A DNA stretch of 64,000 nt from Flammeovirga sp. SJP92. Its GTDB lineage: Bacteria > Bacteroidota > Bacteroidia > Cytophagales > Flammeovirgaceae. Positions 52,378 to 60,421 of the stretch are shown piece after piece. The stretch lies in the NCBI RefSeq assembly GCF_001583495.1, contig NZ_LQAQ01000012.1, positions 1 through 64,000 on the forward strand, given 5' to 3'. Made by a program: the position numbers and the translations under genes. The notes below the pieces were generated by a model. It was not told the origin of the DNA and ran no database searches. It saw only the letters and a program-made list of their open reading frames with translations. Numbering within the stretch: the stretch's first letter is position 1; each line of letters begins with the position of its first letter.

Positions 52378-55300
52378 ATGGTTAGAGCAACAAATACGAA
52401 TCTTCGCATTCATTTTTTGATACATCTTATTACCTCAATTTTACTTCTCATTAGTACATCTATCTCTGCCCAGAATATCCTAAGTACACACTACTCTAAG
52501 GATAATGGACTTAAGTCGGAGTACATAAAAAGTATTGCCAAGGATTCTATCGGGTATCTATGGATGGGTACAGACAATGGCCTAGTACGCTATAATGGTT
52601 TGACCTTTAAAGGTTACGGAAGCAGTCAGCTTCACAGTAATTATATTAAACAACTTTTGCAGAAAAAGGACGGTTCATTATATGCGATTACAGACAAAGA
52701 AATTGTTCAAATATACAGTACGCCAGACGAAGTAACATTTAAAGTATTGATGCAAACAAAGACACCTGAAGCAGATGAAGGGGATTTGTTTTATGGTAAA
52801 ATGCTTTATGAGGACAGAAACAATGTACTTTGGGCAGCTGATAACTCACAAATTTTTAAACAAACTCCTTCTGGAGAATTTGAGCTTACTTTCAGTAATT
52901 TCGACTTGATCAATGAAGCTCAAAATAGATCATTCCAACTTGTTGAGAACATTGATGGAGAATTATTTGCTTTTCACCATACAGGAGTGGTTCTAAAGTA
53001 TGATGAGGAAGCCAATCAGTTCCGTGATATGAAAGCCAATTTATCATTGGATAATATTCAACATGCGATTTGGTACAACGGTTCATCTTTCCTTGTTGCA
53101 GATACAGGAAAAGGTGTTTCACTTGTAGAGATTAAAGGAAATAAAGTAACTCGCCGACAAATTGGCCAGAGATTAGACGCTTCCTACATTCAGGAAATCG
53201 GCACTGACACTTACATGGTTTCTTGTTGGTTAAAGGGTATGTATAGACTAGAAAGTACTTACGAAGGTTTCAAACTTCATAGAGATGCTGAATTAGGTGT
53301 ATACAACGGTAATGCAATGTATTACAACGACTTGGATCTTTGGTTAGCAAGAGATAACGGTGTTTCTTTATTCCAGCAGCTTCCTTTTAATCAGTTTGCT
53401 CAAAATGTTACTACTTCGTTTATCCAGCATGTTAACGGTGACGATAAGAACTTATATTTCACAGATGGTGATAATTTCTACACTGGTACTATAAACTCTA
53501 TCAACGAATTTAAGTTGACGCAGAAAATTAAGGTGAAGCCTTCAGGAAACGCCTTTTTGAGGATATTACCCACTAAAAACGGTGTTTGGACTTCTGATGC
53601 TGAAGGACACCTTGTTTTATGGAAGGGAACACAAGAAATTAAGAAATTCGATTTATCACATTTAGGTGGAGCCATATTCGTAATGAAACAAGATAAGAAT
53701 GGTAACCTTTGGGTCTGTCAAGATGGTATTGCGGGTGTGATTAAGATTCAACCAAGTGGAAAAACAAAAATATATAGTGTAGAAGAAGGTGTTTCTAGTA
53801 GAGCTATCAGTATTGAAATTACAGAATCAAATGAAATACTTCTTGGTGGTTCTTCTAAAGAGGGGCTGGTATTCCAATACAATGATGTAATTGATGGTTT
53901 TGATAACTTGACAACGGATTTGAATTTCAAGCTAGAAGGAAACCTTCAAACCAATGATATTAGAAAAGCTTCAAATGGTGATGTTATTTTAGGTACATCT
54001 TATGGTACAATGATATTGAAAGATGAAAAGATCAAACGTCTGAACTTAGGTGACTTCACTACAATTTCAAATAATGCTTTAGCGATTGACCCTTCGGAGC
54101 AACAACTTTGGATTTCTACTCCATCAGGTCTAATTCGTTACAATTTTGAACATGACGAGTACTTACGCTATACTTATAAGGATGGTCTTCCTGATGGTCA
54201 GTTAAACCACAGAGGTCTATACATTGATGATTTTGGTAAATTATTTATCTCCTCTACTAGAGGTATTGGTTTTGCTCCAAACTTACAGGTATTAAAAGAA
54301 ACTCCGAAGCCTTTTATTGAACAGGTTCATGTGGGTGGTGATAAGATTGGTAATGATGAAAGACCAGAAGTGGCATCAGATTCATATTTGAGAGTTGATT
54401 TCCATATTCCTGTATATCCAACTGAAAACGTTGCCTTGCAAAAACGTATTTTAGGTTACCCTGGATTGGACGAGTGGACCAACTTTGAAAAAGACCATGA
54501 AGGTTTATTAATTGATAAACTAGAAGCGGGGTCGTCTTATACTTTAGAAATCAGAGGTAGAAAAACGGGTAACTTCTCATGGAGTAGACCTATGGCCTTT
54601 AGATTCTCTGTATTTACTCCTTTCTACAAGCAATGGTGGAGTTACGTAATTTATATAGTAGGTACAATCACAATTGTCCTCATTTTCGTACAATTGAACA
54701 TTCTTAGAAGTAGAAGAGATAAAAGAAGACTGGAAGAGCAAGTAAACCTAAGAACAAAAGAGGTTGAGCAACAATCTTCGGAGTTAACAGAGAAAAATAG
54801 TGAATTGGAAAAAGCCTTTAACAGACTAAAAAGGTCTGAGGCTATTCTTAATCATAACACCAAAGAACTAGAAAGAGCAAAGAAAGAAGCGGACAAAGCC
54901 GTTTCAAAGCTGAAAGATAAAAACACCGAGCTTGAAGAGACTTCTCGTACAATTCGTGAACAACACCAAGAGATGAAGAGTCACCGAGAGCAAATCCTAA
55001 GACAAAACGAACTTGTAAAAGAACAAGCTCTTCTACTTTCTCAGCACAATGACAAGGTAAAGAGTTCTGTAAACTATGCAAGACGAATGCAAACTGCCGT
55101 ATTCGGTCAGCCTTCTGAAATGGCTGAGCAAATGAAAGGTATTGGTCAGCATTGGGATGGTTTTGTATACTTGAAACCTAGAGATATTGTATCGGGTGAT
55201 TTCCACTGGTATGGGGAGAAAAATGAGAACCATATTATTGTAGCAGCCGATTGTACAGGCCACGGTGTTCCGGGTGCCTTCATGTCCTTGATTGGTAATG

Positions 55301-55914
55301 ACCTTCTAAACCAAATTGTTTACGAAAGAGGTATTCTTGATCCAGGTAGAATTTTAAAGTTGATGAATGACATGATTCGTCAAGCCTTGAACCAAGCTGA
55401 AAATGAAAATAGCCGTGATGGTATGGACATTGCCATCTGTGTTGTTTCTCCAAAGCGTAAAACATTAACCTTTGCAGGTGCAGGCAGACCTTTATACTAT
55501 ATTGACAACAATGATCCTGATGAGCTGAAACGCTTGAAAGGTGGTAAATTTGGTATTGGTGGTAAGGCTACGAAGAAAAAAGTATTCGATTCTTATTCAT
55601 TGCCTTTAGAAGACATCAAAGTAATGTATATCTGCTCGGATGGTTACCAAGATCAGTTTGGTGGCCCTAATGGACGTAAATTGATGCAGAGACCATTCAA
55701 AGAACTTCTTTTCTCTATTCATGATAAAGAAATGGACCTTCAGAATAAGTCATTAGATCAGTTTATGGAGCAATGGATGTTGCATGGTAATCAGAAACAA
55801 ATTGATGATATGTTGATTATCGGCTTAAAACCACACGTAGTGGTTGATGAAGAAAGTGAAAAAGAAATATTGCTTGTGGATGAGCATGAAGCACAAAGAC
55901 AATCAATTTTCTAA
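52378..55914 (+). CDS. two-component-type propeller sensor with SpoIIE/PP2C phosphatase output
   Basis: 1178 residues. Signal sequence (1-32), then about 640 residues of beta-propeller repeats of the two-component-regulator type ('IKSIAKDSIGYLWMGTDNGL', 'MLYEDRNNVLWAADNSQIFK', 'MKQDKNGNLWVCQDGIAGVI', 'GLPDGQLNHRGLYIDDFGKL'). A Y_Y_Y-like domain ends in 'LEIRGRKTGNFSWSRPMAFR', followed by one membrane segment (about 755-775), a coiled coil (about 780-895) and a SpoIIE-type PP2C phosphatase with 'KPRDIVSGDFHWYGE', 'VAADCTGHGVPGAFMSLIGN' and 'YICSDGYQDQFGGP'. It should sense an extracytoplasmic ligand and dephosphorylate an anti-anti-sigma-type or similar partner; no partner gene is adjacent. 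A strong terminator follows. Confidence 0.92.
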   Translation: MVRATNTNLRIHFLIHLITSILLLISTSISAQNILSTHYSKDNGLKSEYIKSIAKDSIGYLWMGTDNGLVRYNGLTFKGYGSSQLHSNYIKQLLQKKDGSLYAITDKEIVQIYSTPDEVTFKVLMQTKTPEADEGDLFYGKMLYEDRNNVLWAADNSQIFKQTPSGEFELTFSNFDLINEAQNRSFQLVENIDGELFAFHHTGVVLKYDEEANQFRDMKANLSLDNIQHAIWYNGSSFLVADTGKGVSLVEIKGNKVTRRQIGQRLDASYIQEIGTDTYMVSCWLKGMYRLESTYEGFKLHRDAELGVYNGNAMYYNDLDLWLARDNGVSLFQQLPFNQFAQNVTTSFIQHVNGDDKNLYFTDGDNFYTGTINSINEFKLTQKIKVKPSGNAFLRILPTKNGVWTSDAEGHLVLWKGTQEIKKFDLSHLGGAIFVMKQDKNGNLWVCQDGIAGVIKIQPSGKTKIYSVEEGVSSRAISIEITESNEILLGGSSKEGLVFQYNDVIDGFDNLTTDLNFKLEGNLQTNDIRKASNGDVILGTSYGTMILKDEKIKRLNLGDFTTISNNALAIDPSEQQLWISTPSGLIRYNFEHDEYLRYTYKDGLPDGQLNHRGLYIDDFGKLFISSTRGIGFAPNLQVLKETPKPFIEQVHVGGDKIGNDERPEVASDSYLRVDFHIPVYPTENVALQKRILGYPGLDEWTNFEKDHEGLLIDKLEAGSSYTLEIRGRKTGNFSWSRPMAFRFSVFTPFYKQWWSYVIYIVGTITIVLIFVQLNILRSRRDKRRLEEQVNLRTKEVEQQSSELTEKNSELEKAFNRLKRSEAILNHNTKELERAKKEADKAVSKLKDKNTELEETSRTIREQHQEMKSHREQILRQNELVKEQALLLSQHNDKVKSSVNYARRMQTAVFGQPSEMAEQMKGIGQHWDGFVYLKPRDIVSGDFHWYGEKNENHIIVAADCTGHGVPGAFMSLIGNDLLNQIVYERGILDPGRILKLMNDMIRQALNQAENENSRDGMDIAICVVSPKRKTLTFAGAGRPLYYIDNNDPDELKRLKGGKFGIGGKATKKKVFDSYSLPLEDIKVMYICSDGYQDQFGGPNGRKLMQRPFKELLFSIHDKEMDLQNKSLDQFMEQWMLHGNQKQIDDMLIIGLKPHVVVDEESEKEILLVDEHEAQRQSIF

Positions 55915-55935
55915 AAAAGAATATCAAATCTTAAA

Positions 55936-55970
55936 CAGGAAGCTCAATTTCGATTGGGCTTCCTTTTTTT
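55936..55970 (+). terminator. terminator of the SpoIIE-type gene
   Basis: Stem AGGAAGC-CAAT / ATTG-GCTTCCT capped by a TTCG tetraloop, followed by T7. 22 nt after the stop. Confidence 0.92.
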
Positions 55971-56111
55971 AAGCCATTCAACCCTTACGATCAACACATT
56001 ACACCAAAACATTTACTAAAAACGTTTTAAATATTGAAATAAATTTTTTAAGAAATTTTAAGTTATTATTTTTACAGTACACATTCTAATATAACATACT
56101 ATACGCTATAA

Positions 56112-56561
56112 ATGCCCTACATCATCTTTTTTTTAATATTACTGTTTTCAAGCAACTCATTGGCTCAAACCCAGCAAGTCAGTACCTCCTACAAAACAAT
56201 ATACCTTGTAGAAGATGAAGGGCTTCTTGATAAAGTTGATGCTAAAGAAAGAGATATCATTACCCTCACCCACCCACACTCTATGGAAGAGTGGCAATTT
56301 TTCTTCGAAAAAAATAAATTGATCGCCTTTGAATGTATTCAAAAAAACTTCCTTTTTGAGGAACTCTTTGAAGTAAGACCCAACATATATGAAGACAAAA
56401 GCGGGCTTTATAAACTCTACACCCAAATCAAAAAGCCGAATGAAATTTCTATTACAATAGAATCTCAAAATAACCTTACAGACTTGTGTTTTCCAGAAAA
56501 TAACAATGAACAAGCAACATTTTACTTCAAAAAAATGGTAGTTAATAAAAGTAAATTGTAA
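56112..56561 (+). CDS. small exported protein, unknown function
   Basis: 149 residues with a signal peptide (MPYIIFFLILLFSSNSLAQ). The mature part is acidic and mixed alpha/beta ('TIYLVEDEGLLDKVDAKERD', 'EEWQFFFEKNKLIAFECIQK') with two cysteines. No family recognised. It precedes the outer-membrane barrel gene on the same strand by 85 nt and might be co-transcribed. Confidence 0.65.
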   Translation: MPYIIFFLILLFSSNSLAQTQQVSTSYKTIYLVEDEGLLDKVDAKERDIITLTHPHSMEEWQFFFEKNKLIAFECIQKNFLFEELFEVRPNIYEDKSGLYKLYTQIKKPNEISITIESQNNLTDLCFPENNNEQATFYFKKMVVNKSKL

Positions 56562-56646
56562 ATTACAACAACTTTCAGTTAAACAAACATTATCAATCTA
56601 ACTAAAGTGATGTACAATTCTTCACTTTTACATAACTCTCATTAAT

Positions 56647-57564
56647 ATGAAATACATTTTTTCGAAGGCACTTCTAACACTCGTTTTCTGTGCTCTATTC
56701 TCTTTGCGATCTAACGCACAAGGATGTGCTGATGCCGGTTTATGTAGCATTGGTCCAATGAAAAGCAGCGAATTCTTTAATGAAACACCTACACATGGAG
56801 AACTCCGCTTCCGCCCTTCTTATGGATTAGGAGAAAAACAAGTGAGCGTAATAGGTTTACAATTAGAAGGAGATTACAACATTAAAGATGTCGTTTATTT
56901 CCAGTTCCAGTTACCTTACATAATCACAGCAGGAGACCTTGGAAATGCAAACGGTCTTGGTGATTTAACTTTATCATTATCTGTTCCTGTATATAAAAGC
57001 GATCAAGTAACCACTACAATTTTTGGTGGAACTAAGATTCCTTTTCAAGATGGAAATGCAATGCATAATGGCAACCCTCTTCCTATGGCTTATCAACCAA
57101 GTTTAGGTACGTATGATATTCTTGGTGGAATTGCGGTAAGATATAATCAATTCTTATTCTCTGCAGGTTATCAGCAACCTCTTACTCAAAATGAAAATAC
57201 ATTTTTTGAGACAGGCTCAGACCCTGATAATGAATCATGGTCAACAAACCAATTTGAAAGACAAGCTGATTTGGCAATCAGAGCTGAATATTCTAAAGAC
57301 AACCCTGAAAAAATCAATTGGAAAGCAGGATTACTTGGCATTGTTCATATGGGCAATGACACTTTTGTAGATACTGACGGTGTTAGAAAAGAAATTGACG
57401 GTTCCAGTGGACTTACGCTTAATCTTACAGGAGGACTATCAAAAACATTCGGTAAATATACATTGGGTGCTGATTTAGGTTTTCCAGTAATGGCGAGAAC
57501 TGCACGCCCTGATGGTCTTACTAGAACGTTCGTTATCGGATTTTATGGTGGATGGAAATTCTAA
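56647..57564 (+). CDS. outer-membrane beta-barrel protein
   Basis: 305 residues with a signal peptide (1-24, '..SLRSNAQ') followed by two cysteines ('GCADAGLCSIGPM') and then alternating strands typical of transporter-like barrels: 'ELRFRPSYGLGEKQVSVIGL', 'LEGDYNIKDVVYFQFQLPYI', 'GLGDLTLSLSVPVYKSDQVT', 'FIFGGTKIPF'-like and a terminal aromatic 'VIGFYGGWKF', the usual outer-membrane insertion signal. It recalls the phenol-MetA-pathway/transporter barrel family; substrate unknown. Confidence 0.78.
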   Translation: MKYIFSKALLTLVFCALFSLRSNAQGCADAGLCSIGPMKSSEFFNETPTHGELRFRPSYGLGEKQVSVIGLQLEGDYNIKDVVYFQFQLPYIITAGDLGNANGLGDLTLSLSVPVYKSDQVTTTIFGGTKIPFQDGNAMHNGNPLPMAYQPSLGTYDILGGIAVRYNQFLFSAGYQQPLTQNENTFFETGSDPDNESWSTNQFERQADLAIRAEYSKDNPEKINWKAGLLGIVHMGNDTFVDTDGVRKEIDGSSGLTLNLTGGLSKTFGKYTLGADLGFPVMARTARPDGLTRTFVIGFYGGWKF

Positions 57565-57591
57565 TAGATTTCTTCCAATTAGTTATAAATT

Positions 57592-57635
57592 AAAAAGCTT
57601 TCCATGCCGTATAAAAGACATGGAAAGCTTTTTTT
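57592..57635 (+). terminator. terminator of the barrel gene
   Basis: Stem AAAAGCTTTCCATG / CATGGAAAGCTTTT with a 12-nt loop and T7. 28 nt after the stop. Confidence 0.92.
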
Positions 57636-57781
57636 CATTAAGTAATATTTAACTGTGTGTTCATAATTTCAAAAGGGTTCATTAAGCCTATTTTACCTTT
57701 AGATGAACTCTCTCAAAATGTGTTTTTCGCTTTGAGTATAGTGGTATATTGATAGTGTCAAAGCCCAATTAAATTGAAATT

Positions 57782-58009
57782 ATGAGTTTAGTAAATCAAC
57801 AACAGTACCTGTGGGAAGGTGGTTTTGAGAAAGCCGAATCAAAAGAAATGAGCTTTCAAATTACACTTTACTACAATGATGAATCAGAAGAAACATTTTA
57901 CGAGTCTTCCTCAACTGATCTTACTGAAGATGAAAAGTATCATGAAAAATTATTAGACTTTGAAGATGTGATTGATTTCTATATTGAATTAGAAGGAGTC
58001 ATCGCTTAA
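57782..58009 (+). CDS. small acidic hypothetical protein
   Basis: 75 residues, strongly acidic ('YYNDESEETFYESSSTDLTE'), no signal peptide or membrane segment. No family recognised. Flanked by strong terminators on both sides, which supports an independent transcription unit. Confidence 0.6.
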   Translation: MSLVNQQQYLWEGGFEKAESKEMSFQITLYYNDESEETFYESSSTDLTEDEKYHEKLLDFEDVIDFYIELEGVIA

Positions 58010-58099
58010 AAAAATTATAACATTCAGACTAATGTAAATACTTAAATTTATTTTACTGAATGCTTTATAATCCAAAAACTATTTACTCTTGAAACATTT

Positions 58100-58126
58100 A
58101 GCCCTTTCTGTTATTAGAAAGGGCTA
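58100..58126. terminator. bidirectional terminator between convergent genes
   Basis: 10-bp stem AGCCCTTTCT / AGAAAGGGCT with GTTATT loop, T-rich on the right. It separates the 75-aa gene and the L,D-transpeptidase-like gene. Confidence 0.82.
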
Positions 58127-58151
58127 TTTTATTATTTGATACAGAAAAACA

Positions 58152-60323
58152 TTAATCAGCTAATGATAATGCTTCTCCATCTACTTCAGAAGAAATAATA
58201 TATTGATTGGCCTTCCATTTATACTTACTGTAATAGGCTTCTGCCAGCATTATCATTCCATACAGCATTTCATCTTTAGGATAAGCTACAGAAACCATTT
58301 TCATTAATGTTTTATTTTCTGAACTATGAGAATATTGAAAAAGTACCCATAAACCTGCTTCATCCATCATTTTCATTGTATCTTTCATTCCATACTCATT
58401 CCACAATTTATCTTGAAAAAGCTGTCCTTTTACAGATACTAACTCACCTGCTTTTACTCTTCGTTTATACAACTCCTCCTCTCCCAAAGCATAAATGTAA
58501 GCCTGCATTAATACCGCATCATTATAGTCAACACCATTATCTTCAGAGGCAGAAACCATATTTCCTCTGAAAGGAATATATTTCTCTACCCATTCCAAAT
58601 GCTCCCATTCTGTAAAAACTTCAGGTTTGGACTGGGTCAATGAATCTATCATTTCCATATAATGCAATACTCTTTTTCGCTCATTTGATATAGAAAAATA
58701 CTCCAAAGGGTCTAAAGTGTCCTGTAAGACATTAAAATGGTCATCTATTAAAGTTTGATCATTAATTTCAACAGAAGACAGTAATACTGTATCTAGCTCA
58801 TATTTTGTCAAAGCTTTACTTAAGTCGGCATGTAATGCATTTTTAGTATCTGAAATCCTGTTTGAAAAATAGTGATTGATTTCTTCTGATTTGTAGGCCT
58901 TGAAAAAAGGATTGTGAGATGTTCTATTGACATTCTTATAATATTCTCCTCTGAAGCCAAAATGCTGCTGAAAAAGGATATTTTCATTCTCATTATTTTG
59001 ATGAAGTGTAAGCCAATACTTCATAGCTGATTCAGGGAACGGTACTGTAACATAGATATCAACGTTTGCATGCTGCTTATCTACCTTAGACATTCTGTAA
59101 GCTAATGAATTAGCTAGTTCAGGTAACACATTAGCATAAAGATTTTTCAATAAAGAAACCGAATCCAACAAGTTCTGCTTTCTGATGACTATAGACTGAG
59201 TATTATAAATCGACTCTAAATCAGTATCATCAAATCCAGGAACTTTAACTGGTTTAGGTTCATGAAAGGGCACTGCATCTAAAAACACAGGCATTGTACC
59301 TTGCTTAGCTACAATTTCTTTGATGATAAATGAATTGATATTTGAAATCCTGACACACCCACCTGAAAGTGCAAAACCTAATTGATCCACACGGTTAGAT
59401 CCATGGATGTACAATTGTCTCTTTCCTGAATTACTATTATCAATATAGCAAACTTCCTCTGGTGATTTTCTCAAATAATCAGGAGCAGAAAGATCCACAT
59501 ATTCTGATCCAAAATTCTGTCCTATCAACCCAAATTGATTACTGCATATATAGGCTTTCTCAATTTTAGTGCTTTTTCTATAAATGTACATTGCCTCCCC
59601 ATCATAGGTTTGACGATGCAGTTTGTAAAAAATATGTTTTGGATCAGTAGTAATCGTTTTTGATTGCCACCCTTTTTGATGATAATCTTTATACACTAAA
59701 AAATAACCCAAAGGAGTTTGTCCCGAGTCATTTTCAAAACCTACTCCTTTCCAAGCGGAAGAAATATCAATCTCCACCAATTCTCCATTAGCCATATTAA
59801 TAATATATCCCTTTTGTCCTCCCACATTTTTCTTGGCGATATTTCCAACAAAAGCATACCCTGTTTGAATTCCTTTTGTATCTCTCAGGTATAAAAACGC
59901 TTTTTGTAGTTTATGATGTACTAGGGAAAAATACTTTGGGTCTGTCTTTTTTGACAAAACTCTCATACCACACTTTGCATCAGCATTGAGCATTTCCTTC
60001 TGATGCTCTGTTAGTTCTGGATATTGTTCTAATAATTGATTCAGGAAATGCTGTGTAAGCTCTGCCAAACTCTCCGGCATCAAAGCTTTTGCTTCTTCTA
60101 ATTGCTGTATGGCAGGAATAGTATATACTTCTTCTTTGATATTTGCAGGTGCACTTCCTCTAGCATTGACATAAACAGCTTTTCCTGTCAGTGCTTGCCA
60201 ATTAAAATCTTCAGATGAAAATACAGCCAACTCATCTTGTTTTTTGTAAGGTTGCTGGGTTACACATGAAAAGAACAGTGCCAGGCCAACTGCAATAGTC
60301 AATATATATTTTAATGATTTCAT
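58152..60323 (-). CDS. large L,D-transpeptidase (YkuD)-like lipoprotein
   Basis: 723 residues with a lipoprotein signal (lipobox 'FFSC' at Cys20). The L,D-transpeptidase catalytic motif is in the middle: 'LYIHGSNR' followed by 'SGGCVRISNI' (about residues 315-340), with the catalytic Cys and His. These enzymes form or exchange 3-3 crosslinks or attach proteins to peptidoglycan. The domain is preceded by about 160 residues ('LMPESLAELTQHFLNQLLEQ') and followed by about 380 unassigned residues; most family members are 200-400 residues, so this is an unusually long form. It lies about 100 nt downstream of the SDF-SBP fusion gene, behind a hairpin terminator. Confidence 0.85.
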   Translation of the reverse strand: MKSLKYILTIAVGLALFFSCVTQQPYKKQDELAVFSSEDFNWQALTGKAVYVNARGSAPANIKEEVYTIPAIQQLEEAKALMPESLAELTQHFLNQLLEQYPELTEHQKEMLNADAKCGMRVLSKKTDPKYFSLVHHKLQKAFLYLRDTKGIQTGYAFVGNIAKKNVGGQKGYIINMANGELVEIDISSAWKGVGFENDSGQTPLGYFLVYKDYHQKGWQSKTITTDPKHIFYKLHRQTYDGEAMYIYRKSTKIEKAYICSNQFGLIGQNFGSEYVDLSAPDYLRKSPEEVCYIDNSNSGKRQLYIHGSNRVDQLGFALSGGCVRISNINSFIIKEIVAKQGTMPVFLDAVPFHEPKPVKVPGFDDTDLESIYNTQSIVIRKQNLLDSVSLLKNLYANVLPELANSLAYRMSKVDKQHANVDIYVTVPFPESAMKYWLTLHQNNENENILFQQHFGFRGEYYKNVNRTSHNPFFKAYKSEEINHYFSNRISDTKNALHADLSKALTKYELDTVLLSSVEINDQTLIDDHFNVLQDTLDPLEYFSISNERKRVLHYMEMIDSLTQSKPEVFTEWEHLEWVEKYIPFRGNMVSASEDNGVDYNDAVLMQAYIYALGEEELYKRRVKAGELVSVKGQLFQDKLWNEYGMKDTMKMMDEAGLWVLFQYSHSSENKTLMKMVSVAYPKDEMLYGMIMLAEAYYSKYKWKANQYIISSEVDGEALSLAD

Positions 60324-60370
60324 TTGGTAATTGGGTTTTAATAAAGAGAGAAGTGAGGTATAATTTCTAT

Positions 60371-60409
60371 AAAAAATTCCAAGATGGAATCACTCTCCGC
60401 ATCTTGGAA
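60371..60409 (-). terminator. terminator of the SDF-SBP fusion gene
   Basis: 10-bp stem TTCCAAGATG / CATCTTGGAA with a 13-nt loop; the A6 left of it gives T's on the minus strand. It lies 12 nt after the stop at 60422. Confidence 0.85.
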
Positions 60410-60421
60410 TTTATCTTTTTT

